The notes: generated by a model not told the origin, from the letters alone. A stretch of DNA of 64,000 nucleotides from an uncultured Planctomycetota bacterium (GCA_903901045.1 CAIUPP010000023.1:1-64000), one strand, 5' to 3'. Shown: positions 26,175 through 35,271, numbered from the stretch's first letter. Program-made: numbers and translations.

Positions 26175-27221
26175 TTACACCGCCGCGTCCCACCGCACGC
26201 GCGATTCGGCGTCCTCCGGCAGCGTCTCCGCCGAACTCATCTGCCAGAGCGCGCGATGGACCGCTTCCGCGTTGGCCAGGAAGGTTGAGCGCCCGCAGAG
26301 CAGGCGGTTCAGCAGGAGCGAGGCGATCCACAGAACAAGCGCTTTCGCGCGGGAAACGCAGCGGAAGAGGAGCGCGTACGCCGCCCCCCTGCTCTCCGCA
26401 ACCACCCGCTGCCGCGAACGTTCAATCGCCAGCCGCGTCGCGGGGGAGAGTACTCCATGAAGCTGCGGCGCGAGACAATGCGCGCGCGCCTCCGAAACTT
26501 CCCAGCGCTCCACACCAAGCTGCGCGGCGCGCCAGGACCATTCGACATCCTCGAACCCGAACCGGTACCCGGAGCGAAACGGCCCCACGGCGCGGAATGT
26601 CTGCGTCCGGCCCGCAAGGAAGCGGACGCGCAACGCCTCCGCCGGCCGGGGCGGAGCGCTCAGCGGCGGGCGCTTGCCCGGCCGGAGCAGGCGCGCCACG
26701 CGCGGGAGCGGGCTGATCGCGCGCAGGAGGGAAGGAAATGGGTAGCTCGTCCGGCGACGCATCCCGTTCTCGTACAGAATCTGCGCCGAGGCCACGGCGG
26801 GGGCGCTGCGGCCGTCTGTAGGGGCAAGGCATGCCTTGCCCCTGCAACAACTTGCGCTTTCCGCTCCACAGTCCGCATTCCTCGGCGGCGATGCCTCCTT
26901 CCCGCGCAGGAAGTCCAGCAGGGTTCCAACCGCGCCGTCGCTTGCAACGAAATCGGATGAGACGATCAGCAGGAGTTCCCCGCGCGCCGCCTCCACCGTC
27001 CTGTTCTTCGCAGCGGCGCGATCTTCCGAGGGAATGGGCAGCACGCGCAGTCCGGGCGCGACCTCGCCGCACCCCTTCACGCCATCGAGGTCATCCGTCA
27101 GCAGGAGAAACTCCGTTCCCTCCGGCGCTTGGGGGGCGAGGCTGCGCAGGCAGCGTTCCGGATAGCCGCGCATGAGGCGATGGATGACGGCGATTGTGAG
27201 CGGCGGCGACAGCTCGGTCAT
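26175..27221 (-). CDS. Family 2-like glycosyltransferase carrying an internal palindrome
   Basis: 348 residues. N-terminal GT-A features: LTIAVIHRLMRGYPERCLRS, DRAAAKNRTVEAARGELLLI and VSSDFVASD; a later FRSGYRFGFEDVEWSWRA is the typical acceptor/ED motif of GT2 enzymes. A hydrophobic patch near 300 may touch the membrane. Residues about 127-134 (RGKACLAP) are encoded by a perfect repeat palindrome at 26821-26842, in a loop with no visible conserved motif. ATG 27221 overlaps the stop of the upstream pyrophosphorylase gene (ATGA), so the two are coupled and may build the same glycan. Confidence 0.82.
   Translation of the reverse strand: MTELSPPLTIAVIHRLMRGYPERCLRSLAPQAPEGTEFLLLTDDLDGVKGCGEVAPGLRVLPIPSEDRAAAKNRTVEAARGELLLIVSSDFVASDGAVGTLLDFLRGKEASPPRNADCGAESASCCRGKACLAPTDGRSAPAVASAQILYENGMRRRTSYPFPSLLRAISPLPRVARLLRPGKRPPLSAPPRPAEALRVRFLAGRTQTFRAVGPFRSGYRFGFEDVEWSWRAAQLGVERWEVSEARAHCLAPQLHGVLSPATRLAIERSRQRVVAESRGAAYALLFRCVSRAKALVLWIASLLLNRLLCGRSTFLANAEAVHRALWQMSSAETLPEDAESRVRWDAAV
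26821..26842. repeat. GCATGC palindrome, type B, inside GT2 gene
   Basis: Perfect 22-base palindrome GGGGCAAGGCATGCCTTGCCCC, preceded by TGTA, translated in frame within the glycosyltransferase. The identical sequence is inside queE at 40637. Confidence 0.9.
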
Positions 27222-28618
27222 CGCGCCTCCGGGCACAGATAGAGGGGGCCGTCCAGCTTCAATTTCCGGGGCTTGCGGGCCAGCAATTCCTCCGCATCCA
27301 GCGCGTAGAGGGGGCTGATCTCGATGGGATGGAGCGGCTGCCCCTTCTCGTCGCGCGGAACGCGAACCCCGGCGGCTTCCAGCCAGGCGGCGTACAGAAG
27401 CGTCATTCCGCAGCGGCAGGTCGCCGGGGAGTCCTTCCCATCGGCGTTCTTCACCGGCGCGAACTCCTCCTCCCGGCGCACTTCGAGAATCACCGAGCTG
27501 CGCGTATCCGCGAGGGCATCGAAGATGAACGTCTCGAATTTGTAGACATTCTTCCCCTGCGGCGCAACGAGCTGCCCCTGCTCGTCGAGGCAGGCGGCGC
27601 TCTTCTCGGCCAGGTGGAACGGGAGTTTGCAGCCGCCGGCGGTCTCCTCGCGGACGAAATCCACGCGGAGGGCATGGATCGCAATGCTGCCGAGGCCGAA
27701 GAGAAGCTTGCCGTCGGGCGTGCGCCGATTCATCTCCTCGGGGGTGAGGTCGCTGTACTCTTTGACGACCAGCCGCCCTTCTGCCAGGATGAATGCGCCC
27801 AGCGGCTCCTCCGGCTCACGCTTCCAGAGCGCCTTGCTGGACATCTGCGCGCCGGCGCGATGGTGGCAGCCGAGGAAGACGGGGTCGGCGGCCGGCACGA
27901 CGGGGTTATCCACCTGGAAGTAGCTGATCTCCTCCACGCCGCGCCGCTCCATGTCGTCGAGCATGCCGGATTGCGCGAGGGCCGGCAGCGTGCCGCCGTG
28001 CCCGTTGGGGCTGAGGAGAATCTGATCCTTGCCCGTCAGCGCGAGCTTGAAACGGCGGTCCAGCGCGGGCATCATCCCCTGCTTGAAGAAGAGGACATCT
28101 TCCTTTGGCAGGCCGAAGTACTTGACTTGGCGGAAGTAGTCGCGCGTGGGGCCGTCGGTCGCGTCGCTGGTCATGATGTACCACGGCATCGGGACGCCAT
28201 AGCGCCTGCGGCAGGCCAGGAGTCGTTCCGCGTGAATGTGGAAGAGCGTCTTGCCCGAGATCGCGCCGATGGGGAACGCCCCCTTGGGGCCGGGGAAGCC
28301 CAGGCGCGTCCCCTGTCCGCCGGCGACCACGAGGGCGGCCACTTTGCCCGCGCGGATGAGCGCTTCACCCGCCGCGCGGGCATCGGCGCGGGCGGGATCG
28401 GCGGCGGCAACGTACGGCGGACGCTCGACGCGCCCTGTCACACTCTGGCGGAAGCCGTCCGAGCGGATGCGCGCGGCCAGTTCCTCGAGTTGGCGCAAGT
28501 CCACCTGCCGAAGCTGCTCAAGCAGCCGCGCGCGCCCCCCCTCATCCAAATCATCCCACCAGCGCAAGACGTGTCCCTGCCCGGCACGGCGAAACGCTTC
28601 CGCGAGGTCGCTCTGCAA
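27218..28618 (-). CDS. UDPGP-family UTP-sugar-1-phosphate uridylyltransferase (UAP1-like)
   Basis: 466 residues, matching the eukaryote-like UDPGP family that includes UDP-GlcNAc pyrophosphorylase. Motifs: VVAGGQGTRLGFPGPKG (nucleotide loop), LLSPNGHGG, YFQVDNPVVP and the central Lys-containing KNVYKFETFIFD. Makes a UDP-sugar from UTP and a sugar 1-phosphate; GlcNAc-1-P is the best guess. TTG start with AAGGAG about nine bases upstream. Coupled to the downstream GT2. A second, unrelated uridylyltransferase (galU) is 3.4 kb away. Confidence 0.87.
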   Translation of the reverse strand: MQSDLAEAFRRAGQGHVLRWWDDLDEGGRARLLEQLRQVDLRQLEELAARIRSDGFRQSVTGRVERPPYVAAADPARADARAAGEALIRAGKVAALVVAGGQGTRLGFPGPKGAFPIGAISGKTLFHIHAERLLACRRRYGVPMPWYIMTSDATDGPTRDYFRQVKYFGLPKEDVLFFKQGMMPALDRRFKLALTGKDQILLSPNGHGGTLPALAQSGMLDDMERRGVEEISYFQVDNPVVPAADPVFLGCHHRAGAQMSSKALWKREPEEPLGAFILAEGRLVVKEYSDLTPEEMNRRTPDGKLLFGLGSIAIHALRVDFVREETAGGCKLPFHLAEKSAACLDEQGQLVAPQGKNVYKFETFIFDALADTRSSVILEVRREEEFAPVKNADGKDSPATCRCGMTLLYAAWLEAAGVRVPRDEKGQPLHPIEISPLYALDAEELLARKPRKLKLDGPLYLCPEAR

Positions 28619-28703
28619 GAAGATGCTCCTTTATGGTGGGAAGGCCCGGCGCCCTGTTCATGAATGACAACCAGGACAGCAAGAACCGTGACAAGAAGAA
28701 CGG

Positions 28704-29756
28704 CTATGGCGTCGCCGGAGCCTGCTTCGCAAGCGCTTCCTGCGCCTGCTTCATCAGCGACTGCACGCTGGCGTCCTCCATGACCGCCTGCGCCTTCTCC
28801 AGCCAGGCCAGCGCGCTCTTCGGGTCATTCTTTTCCTTCAAGTAGATGCGCCCGACATCCCTGAGCGCCGCCATGCGCGCCATGGGTTCCAGGTTCAGCG
28901 AGAGATAATAGTCGTACGCTTTCAGCGCCTCGTCCGCCGTCCCGGCGACGCTGAAGAACTTCGCCATAATGAACTGAGTCGCCAGGTCGCGGGCGATCTC
29001 CGTATCCTTGGGGGACAACTCCAGCGCGCGGCGGTATTCGCCGATGCACTTCCAGAAGGTTTCCGGGAGGGTCCAGCCGTAGAGGTCCATCGCCTCCTGA
29101 CGGTGCGTGCTGTAATTCACGGCGAGGTTGACGTGAAAATCGGGGTCGTTCTCTTTCAACTCGATCGCCTTGCGATAGAGCTGGATCGCCTCCCCATCGC
29201 GTCCCATATGATTGAAGAGAGTGCCGAGGTTGTTGTAGGCGTAGGGGAATCGGGGCTCCAACTGGATCACCTTCTCCCACTGCTCCGCCGCCTCGAATCG
29301 CAGCCCTTCATCGCTGAGGAACCAGGCGTACCGATGGTGCGCGTACCAGTTCTCGGGGTAGGTCCGCAGGAAAGTGTCGTAGGTCTCGCGGCACTTCGCA
29401 ATCGCCTCATTATAGGTCGCCGCAGCCGCGCGGCGCTGTTCAATCGCCTTTTCTATCGCGGCGCGTTCCGCCCCCTCGGGCGGCATTGCAACGGACTCGA
29501 ACGTCTCCATCGCCTCGTCGATCCGTTTGCGCGCATCGGCATCGGCCACTTCCAGAGCCGCCTCCGCCAGCGCCTCGGCGGAAGTTTGCGGAACGTACAA
29601 CTCCACCGCCTTGCCGGAGCCCGGGGGCGTCTGGGGCAAGACCAGCGCATGGGGTCGCGCCGGCGACTTCGGATGGGAATGAGCCGCACAGCCGGACAGG
29701 GCGACGCCGCCGATCAGCAACGGCGCTGCGATGAGATAGGCCGCGATTCGCGCCAT
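28704..29756 (-). CDS. TPR-repeat lipoprotein
   Basis: 350 residues from ATG 29756 (GGAGA eight bases upstream). Signal peptide with lipobox ALSGC, lipidated Cys at 23. A Pro/Ala-rich spacer and a helical stretch are followed by tetratricopeptide repeats (FEAAEQWEKVIQLEPRFPYA, NNLGTLFNHMGRDGEAIQLY, further helices with EALKAYDYYLSLNLEP). TPRs scaffold protein complexes, here at the membrane face of the periplasm. It lies 85 bases upstream of the pyrophosphorylase gene in the same direction, so it may belong to that transcript. Confidence 0.85.
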   Translation of the reverse strand: MARIAAYLIAAPLLIGGVALSGCAAHSHPKSPARPHALVLPQTPPGSGKAVELYVPQTSAEALAEAALEVADADARKRIDEAMETFESVAMPPEGAERAAIEKAIEQRRAAAATYNEAIAKCRETYDTFLRTYPENWYAHHRYAWFLSDEGLRFEAAEQWEKVIQLEPRFPYAYNNLGTLFNHMGRDGEAIQLYRKAIELKENDPDFHVNLAVNYSTHRQEAMDLYGWTLPETFWKCIGEYRRALELSPKDTEIARDLATQFIMAKFFSVAGTADEALKAYDYYLSLNLEPMARMAALRDVGRIYLKEKNDPKSALAWLEKAQAVMEDASVQSLMKQAQEALAKQAPATP

Positions 29757-29992
29757 GTGTGATTCTCCAGAAGAAAGCGCGTTCTCCACGCGCCCTCCAT
29801 GATAGGAACGGAATGGAAGCTTTGCAAGAGGGCGCGGACGCGGCAGACGCCCGGCGTGGCCCAACCGGGGGCGGGAGCGCCGCACCGCCCGGGGGCGAAC
29901 CGCGGCCCCCTTTCCCCCCCCTCCTTGAAAATGGCCCCCGTTCACGCTATCATCCCTGATGATCCGAGGGGCATGTTTACAGGAGCGAACCA

Positions 29993-31660
29993 ATGCCGAT
30001 GATCATAGGTCTGGAAGGCCCGATGCAAGGGCAGCGTTTCCAGCTTACCGGGGTGATGACCGTCGGACGCGCCGTGGATGCGGAGATTCGCCTCGACGAT
30101 CTCTCGATCAGCCGGCGCCATGCGCAGTTGAATTCCGGGAAACAGGGCACTCTGCTGGAGGACCTGAAGAGCGGCAACGGCAGCTTCGTCAACGATGAGC
30201 GCATCAGCGGCCCCACCCTTTTGAAGACCGGCGATACGGTGCGCTTCGCCGACACCTTCGTCTTCCGCTTCTTCGGCGATGAGTCGCAACTGGGGTCGAA
30301 GGTGGACCTGGTGGACCAGCCCTCCAGCCAACAGCCCTCGGTGATGGAGACCATCAGCGTCAAGAACACCATGATGGCCCCCGCCGGCATGGCCAAGGCG
30401 AAGCCCGAGGAACTGCTGCGCGCGCACGAGCGCTTCCGCCTGGTGCTGGAAATCGGCAACGCCGTCCAGACCGTGCTGGACCTGGACCGCCTGCTGGAGG
30501 AGATCATGGACCGCCTCTTCCAGGTCTTCCCGCAGGCCGACCGCGGCTTCATTCTGCTGAAGGGGGATGAGGGAGAGGAACTCGTGTCGCGCGTGGCCCG
30601 GCAGCGCGGGCAGGCGGGCCCCGCCACCATCGCCACGAGCCGCTCCGTCATCGATAAGGCGATCAGCGGCCGCATCGCCATCCTCAGCGCCGACGCCATG
30701 TCGGACACGCGCTTCTCGACCGCGATGAGCGTGGTGAACCTGCGCATCCGCTCCATGATGTGCGTGCCGGTCATCGCCAACGACGACGTGCTGGGGATCA
30801 TCCACCTGGACACGCAGCGGCAGGACAAGCGCTTCTCGCTGGATGACCTGGAATTGCTCACGGGGGTGGCGAACCAGACGGCGTTCGCCATCGCCAACGC
30901 GCGGATGCACCAGCGGCTGCTGCGCCAGCAGCGAATGGAGCGCGACCTGCAACTCGCCCGCCAGGTGCAGCGCTCCTTCCTCCCCGGCAAGCCCCCCGAG
31001 GCTCCAGGCATGCAGTTCAGCGCGACCTACCGCGCCGCGCTGGAGGTGGGGGGCGACTTCTACGACTTCATCCAGACCGGGAAGGGAAAGCTGGGGATCA
31101 TCATCGGCGACGTGGCCGGCAAGGGAATCCCCGCCGCCCTGATGATGGCGCGCACCACCAGCGACGCGCGCTCGCTGGCGATGAACGACACGCCCCCGGC
31201 CACCGTCGTGCGCCTCCTGAACGACCACCTCAACGCCACCGGGTCGGAAGGGTCATTCATCACGCTGATCTACCTGCTGCTCGACACCACGGACTACACC
31301 CTCTCCCTGGTCAACGCCGCCCACCCCCCTCCCGTGCTGCGCGGGGTGGATGGCAAGGTGACGGAGTTGCAGGGATGCACGAACTTCCCCGTTGGCGCCG
31401 TGGAGGACAACGAGTTCGAGGGGGAGAAGTTCGCCCTGAAGCCCGGCGAAGTGCTCTGCCTCCTCACCGACGGAGTGACCGAGGCGATGAACGCGAACAA
31501 GGAATTGTTCGGCACGGCGCGCGTCCTGAAGTCCGTCGCCCGCCCCGCCACCACACCGCAGCAGGTGATGGAGAACGTGCTGCAGGATGTCCAGGCGTTC
31601 GTGGGGGACACGTACCAGAGCGACGATTTGACGCTGGTGTGCTTCGGGGTAACGGGGTGA
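29993..31660 (+). CDS. FHA-GAF-SpoIIE (PP2C-type) phosphatase
   Basis: 555 residues. FHA domain at 1-97 with the phosphothreonine-binding residues G25-R26, S40-x2-H43 and the N62 loop; a GAF domain about 145-300; a SpoIIE-type PP2C serine phosphatase about 320-550 with VGGDFYDF, IGDVAGKGIPAAL, LLTDGVTEAMN and SDDLTLV metal-binding aspartates. Such proteins act in partner-switching and stress regulation, dephosphorylating anti-sigma antagonists. FHA suggests it reads a Thr kinase signal; no kinase or antagonist is adjacent. AGGAG seven bases before ATG. Confidence 0.93.
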   Translation: MPMIIGLEGPMQGQRFQLTGVMTVGRAVDAEIRLDDLSISRRHAQLNSGKQGTLLEDLKSGNGSFVNDERISGPTLLKTGDTVRFADTFVFRFFGDESQLGSKVDLVDQPSSQQPSVMETISVKNTMMAPAGMAKAKPEELLRAHERFRLVLEIGNAVQTVLDLDRLLEEIMDRLFQVFPQADRGFILLKGDEGEELVSRVARQRGQAGPATIATSRSVIDKAISGRIAILSADAMSDTRFSTAMSVVNLRIRSMMCVPVIANDDVLGIIHLDTQRQDKRFSLDDLELLTGVANQTAFAIANARMHQRLLRQQRMERDLQLARQVQRSFLPGKPPEAPGMQFSATYRAALEVGGDFYDFIQTGKGKLGIIIGDVAGKGIPAALMMARTTSDARSLAMNDTPPATVVRLLNDHLNATGSEGSFITLIYLLLDTTDYTLSLVNAAHPPPVLRGVDGKVTELQGCTNFPVGAVEDNEFEGEKFALKPGEVLCLLTDGVTEAMNANKELFGTARVLKSVARPATTPQQVMENVLQDVQAFVGDTYQSDDLTLVCFGVTG

Positions 31661-31663
31661 TTT

Positions 31664-31785
31664 TGGAGTGCGCCGCCGATGGCGGCGCTTTGGCTGCCGT
31701 TGGATGTGGCAATCCCTACCGGCAGACCGCTGGCACAATTATCCCCACCCCCAAGCCAAAGCGGCGTCGTTGCCGCCGCAATCCA
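31664..31785. mobile_element. MITE-like inverted pair, 32-base arms
   Basis: Left arm TGGAGTGCGCCGCCGATGGC... (31664-31695) and inverted right arm (31754-31785) agree at 25 of 32 positions. Each arm is also GC-symmetric. The interior has no gene. A single related arm lies at 21722-21753. Confidence 0.6.
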
Positions 31786-31933
31786 TATAACCGGCCCCTC
31801 AGACGCACTATTCTGAAAGTGCAGGACATACCAGCCCAAGACAACGCCTCGGTTAGCGAACCTTATTCCCTTTCCCAAGGCTTCGTCATGAAGTGGCGTA
31901 GAGCGTACCATCGGCTCTTCGTGAAGAATCCAA

Positions 31934-31960
31934 GAGCCGGTCGCAAATTGCGACCGGCTC
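31934..31960. terminator. 27-base perfect hairpin between convergent genes
   Basis: GAGCCGGTCGCAA / TTGCGACCGGCTC with a single-base centre, lying between the ends of the phosphatase gene (plus) and galU (minus). No long T tract follows on either strand, so it may be a weak bidirectional terminator or a REP-like palindrome. Confidence 0.45.
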
Positions 31961-32004
31961 ATTGCATCTGCTGTCACGGTAGATAGTTCCGACAGCCCCC
32001 GTCG

Positions 32005-32871
32005 TCAACTCTCCTTCGCCAGCCCCTTGATGAACTCCCGCAGTTCCGCGCTCAGTTCATGGTGTTTGAGGCCGAAGAGGACGTTGGTTTTGATGAAATC
32101 GAGCTTGTTGCCGATGTCGTAGCGGCGGCCATTGAAACGCAGTCCGCGCATGGCGCGCGCGGCGGCCATGAGACGCATGGCATCGGTCAACTGGATTTCC
32201 CCGTTCTTCCCCGCGGGGGTGCGGTCGATGTAGTCGAAAATCTCCGCCGTGAAGACGTACCGCCCCGCGATGGCCAGGTTGGACGGGGCCTCCTTCACCG
32301 TGGGCTTCTCGATGAAGTCGGCGATGCGGTAGTGGCCATCCTCCACCTGCTCCCCCTTGATCACGCCGTAGCGGCTCACCTTGCTCCGCTCCACCTCCTC
32401 CAGCGCCACCACCGGCTCGCCGCTGCGGTCGTATGCCTCCATGAGTTGAAGCGTCACGGGGCGGTCGGATTCGATGATCGTGTCCCCCAGCAGGACGGCG
32501 AACGGCTCCGCGCCGACGTGGTCGCGAGCGTGGCGCACGGCGTCGCCGAGGCCCAGCAGTTCCTTCTGCCAGACGAAATGGATGTTGGCCATGCTGGAAA
32601 TGCGGCGCATCGCCTCCAGATCCTTCTTCTTCCCCTTGTCGCGGAGCTCATTCTCAAGTTCGAAATTGCGGTCGAAGTGCTCCTCGATCGCCCGCTTGCT
32701 CTTGCCGATCACCATGAGGATGTCCGTGATGCCGGAGGCGACCGCCTCCTCCACGACGTACTGAATCGTGGGCGTGTCCACCACCGTGAGCATCTCTTTG
32801 GGCTGCGACTTGGTGGCGGGGAGAAACCGCGTGCCGAAACCGGCCGCGGGAATGACGGCTTTGCGGATCAT
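32005..32871 (-). CDS. galU: UTP-glucose-1-phosphate uridylyltransferase
   Basis: 288 residues, normal for GalU. N-terminal IPAAGFGTRFLPATKSQPKEM, then TPTIQYVVEEAVASGI, FAVLLGDTII, and the conserved FIEKP and GRYVFTAEIFDYI. Makes UDP-glucose. ATG 32871 has GAGG eight bases upstream. It reads away from the GHMP-kinase gene with about 160 repeat-rich bases between them; both run on the minus strand. Confidence 0.96.
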   Translation of the reverse strand: MIRKAVIPAAGFGTRFLPATKSQPKEMLTVVDTPTIQYVVEEAVASGITDILMVIGKSKRAIEEHFDRNFELENELRDKGKKKDLEAMRRISSMANIHFVWQKELLGLGDAVRHARDHVGAEPFAVLLGDTIIESDRPVTLQLMEAYDRSGEPVVALEEVERSKVSRYGVIKGEQVEDGHYRIADFIEKPTVKEAPSNLAIAGRYVFTAEIFDYIDRTPAGKNGEIQLTDAMRLMAAARAMRGLRFNGRRYDIGNKLDFIKTNVLFGLKHHELSAELREFIKGLAKES

Positions 32872-32909
32872 TGGCGGACCTCTTCCTGACGAACGGGAAA
32901 ACAAGGTGG

Positions 32910-32929
32910 CGCGGGTTATCCAACCCGCG
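32910..32929. repeat. CGCGGGTT palindrome, type C copy 1
   Basis: CGCGGGTT-ATCC-AACCCGCG. The reverse complement matches the copy at 39741-39760 except for one loop base. Confidence 0.75.
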
Positions 32930-32995
32930 ATCAATTCTCGTTTCTTCCGCTTCCCAAACGGCCCTCATTCCGGCGGTGCGTCCCAGCCCAGGCCA

Positions 32996-33015
32996 GGGCG
33001 CAGCATGCTGCGCCC
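32996..33015. repeat. GCATGC palindrome, type A copy 2
   Basis: GGGCGCAGCATGCTGCGCCC followed by CTACA, 14 bases beyond the GHMP-kinase stop. Confidence 0.85.
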
Positions 33016-33028
33016 CTACACCGCCTGA

Positions 33029-34024
33029 CTACTCCAGAATCGGCTTGATGACCTCAATCCCCATCGAGCCCAGCTTATCCTTAAGCCGGCGGAACATGGC
33101 CTCATCCTCGTACGTTCCGACGATCGCCCCGCCGGAGCCGGAGAATTTTGCGCTGGCGCCGACGGAGCGCGCGGCCTCCACCATCGCGATGTTCCGCGCG
33201 GAGATCTTGTAGATTTCCCGCCGCTTGTCGAAGTTGGCATTGAGCAGCCCCGGCAGGCGCACGCGATCCCCCTTGAACAGGCAATCGCGCACCTGGTCGG
33301 TCAGGCCGGCCCAGAAGGACATCGCCGCCAGAAGGGCCGGCTCCCCGCGCTCGAAACGCTGCCGCAGGTTGTTGTGGAAAATCTCCGAGCCTTCCGACAG
33401 CCGGACGTCGTAGGCGATGTACAGCGGAGGCAGAAGCTTCGGGTCCATCGACTCGTACCGGCCGTACCCCTGCGTCGCCATCAACTCCCGATTGAAGTCC
33501 ATGTAGACCAGACCGCCATAGGTCTGTATCACGCGGTCCTGGAGGCCCGCGCCGATGCTCAGTTCATCCTTCTCGACCGAGAGCACCAGGTTGGCCTGGA
33601 TCGGCTTGGGGATTTCGACGCGGTAGAATTCCTTGAGGGCGTTGACGCAGGCGGTGACGATGGCGCTCGAACCGGCCAGCCCCACGCCGTGGGGGATGTC
33701 GCTGGTGTAGCGCAGTGTGAAATTGCGCTGGTCCAGCGGATGGCGCTGCGACTCGCAGTAGTCGTAGAATCTGCGGATGCTTGCTTTCAGGAGGCGGATG
33801 CCGCCGTAGTAGCCGTAGGTGCGCACGTCCTCGACCAGGTTCTTCATGCTGCCGAAAACGGAGTGGTCCCGCGTGTTGGGGAGGATCTCCAGTTCCGGCG
33901 ATTCCCAGAGCAGCACTTCGGCATGGAAGTTCTTGAAGAGGAAGGAGATCGTCTTGCCGTAATAACCGTCGGAGGGGTTGCCAATCAGGCCGGCACGCGG
34001 ATAAGCGTTGGCGCGTATGATCAT
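33029..34024 (-). CDS. GHMP kinase, glucuronokinase-like
   Basis: 331 residues. The N-terminus AYPRAGLIGNPSDGYYGKT resembles plant glucuronokinase; motif 2 is HGVGLAGSSAIVTA (ATP loop) and motif 3 is AKFSGSGGAIVGT. A small-molecule kinase, most simply making a sugar 1-phosphate. Its closeness to galU suggests a salvage route to a UDP-sugar, possibly UDP-glucuronate; this is inference. The start is uncertain: ATGs at 34024 and 34048 both lack a good ribosome site. Confidence 0.75.
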   Translation of the reverse strand: MIIRANAYPRAGLIGNPSDGYYGKTISFLFKNFHAEVLLWESPELEILPNTRDHSVFGSMKNLVEDVRTYGYYGGIRLLKASIRRFYDYCESQRHPLDQRNFTLRYTSDIPHGVGLAGSSAIVTACVNALKEFYRVEIPKPIQANLVLSVEKDELSIGAGLQDRVIQTYGGLVYMDFNRELMATQGYGRYESMDPKLLPPLYIAYDVRLSEGSEIFHNNLRQRFERGEPALLAAMSFWAGLTDQVRDCLFKGDRVRLPGLLNANFDKRREIYKISARNIAMVEAARSVGASAKFSGSGGAIVGTYEDEAMFRRLKDKLGSMGIEVIKPILE

Positions 34025-34117
34025 CGCATGGGCACTTTCATCAAACACAGCCCGGCGACGCCGCCGGGGCCGGTGCGATGAATATAGGATAAAGAGGGGC
34101 GGCAGCGCAACTCTGCT

Positions 34118-34972
34118 TCAGGGAAACGTGAGTTTAAGTACCCAAGCTTCCCATTCCCGCTGAAAGGCCCCCAGGTCCTCCCTCCCGAGCGCCTTGCGCA
34201 AGGTCGCGACGCCGGTGGGGTCCTTCTTCACCCCGTCGTGAAAGTCGCGGTAAAAGCCCGCCAGCAACCCCTTCTCCTGAAGGTAGTAAAGCAGGTAGCG
34301 CGCCTGCGCGTAGTTGGTCCCTTTGTCCTTGTCGTAGAACTCGGTGGCGCTCATGGCCAGCAGCGTTTCGAACGGGGGGAGCTGCTTCGCGGTGATGGCG
34401 CGCTGCAATCCCGCCAGACGCCAGTTGGTCAGCCCGATGATGTGTCCATCCCTGTTCTGCGACTGCTCGTAAAGCGATCCCAGTCCCTCGTTGAACCAGA
34501 CCGGGCATTCCGGGAAATTGGACTCCATGAAAGCGTGAACCATTTCATGCACCAGGGTGCCTCCGCCGGTGGTGATGTTCATCACCAGCGCCCGGCGCGA
34601 GTTCAGGCAGAACCCGTACGGACTGATCGGCTTCTGGCCGAAGAATTTCTCCGTGTTCCGCTCGTAGCTTTCCGTGCTGCCGAAGAGCCAGATGGTGAAA
34701 ATGCCATTCGGGTCATTGGGGAAGTAATCCCGCCGGAGCCGTTCGACCGCCCAACGCACCGTCCCTTCGGCATGCCCCGCGACTGCGGCGGGCTCCTGAT
34801 CGCCGACGATGACAAAGGGGGGCTCGATGACGACGTGGAATTGCGAGGGGAGGGTGTTGCTCAATTCGGCTGCGCGGCGCTCCAGGTCGGCGCGGGGGAT
34901 TTGGTCTCCGGCCGCCGGCGCGGCGCAGACCGCCATCGCGAGAAAGAGCAGGGTTGCGAGAACTCGTCTCAT
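34118..34972 (-). CDS. Secreted gluzincin-type metallopeptidase (MA-like)
   Basis: 284 residues from ATG 34972 with a strong AAAGGAGGG upstream. Signal peptide MRRVLATLLFLAMAVCAAPAAG. Zinc site HEMVH at 142-146 and the third ligand E162 in WFNEGLGSLYE, a 16-residue spacing typical of gluzincins; the N-terminal part matches the surrounding fold of small peptidase-MA-like proteins. Likely periplasmic or exported peptidase of unknown substrate. Single gene, preceded by the small-lipoprotein unit. Confidence 0.82.
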   Translation of the reverse strand: MRRVLATLLFLAMAVCAAPAAGDQIPRADLERRAAELSNTLPSQFHVVIEPPFVIVGDQEPAAVAGHAEGTVRWAVERLRRDYFPNDPNGIFTIWLFGSTESYERNTEKFFGQKPISPYGFCLNSRRALVMNITTGGGTLVHEMVHAFMESNFPECPVWFNEGLGSLYEQSQNRDGHIIGLTNWRLAGLQRAITAKQLPPFETLLAMSATEFYDKDKGTNYAQARYLLYYLQEKGLLAGFYRDFHDGVKKDPTGVATLRKALGREDLGAFQREWEAWVLKLTFP

Positions 34973-35090
34973 GGCAGCGTCCCTCCTTTCGCAGCTTAGA
35001 CGCGACCGGGTGGGGGCCGATTCCATTTCGGATAAGGAATCAGGCGATCTCTCCAACGAGCGAGAGGCAGCCCGCCCCTCTTCGCCCATG

Positions 35091-35129
35091 AAACAGAACG
35101 GGCCTCGGCCGCCGGAGCGGTCGAGGCCC
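35091..35129 (-). terminator. Terminator of the small lipoprotein gene
   Basis: On the minus strand GGGCCTCG...CGAGGCCC (35129 to 35100) forms an 8-bp core stem with an inner GC hairpin, followed by GTTCTGTTT (35099 to 35091). Confidence 0.7.
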
Positions 35130-35148
35130 ATCTGCATTGCTCGAACGA

Positions 35149-35271
35149 TTACATGGCCGCCTTGGCGGTCGTGGTCGGCGTGGGGGGCGGGGTAGCGGCT
35201 CTGTGGCCGCAACCAACCATCACCACGGTGAGGACAGCCGCGACGGCGACGACGGCGATCAGGGTACGCAT
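35149..35271 (-). CDS. 40-residue lipoprotein (entericidin-like)
   Basis: Very short gene with all expression signals: GGAGGAGA six bases before ATG 35271. The product is a hydrophobic signal (MRTLIAVVAVAAVLTVVM) with lipobox VMVGC and lipidated Cys at 21, leaving about 20 residues ending in a Pro/Thr tail (ATPPPTPTTTAKAAM). It has a consensus promoter (35326-35354) and its own terminator, so it looks like an abundant outer-membrane lipoprotein of the entericidin/Lpp kind. No family match can be claimed. Confidence 0.75.
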   Translation of the reverse strand: MRTLIAVVAVAAVLTVVMVGCGHRAATPPPTPTTTAKAAM

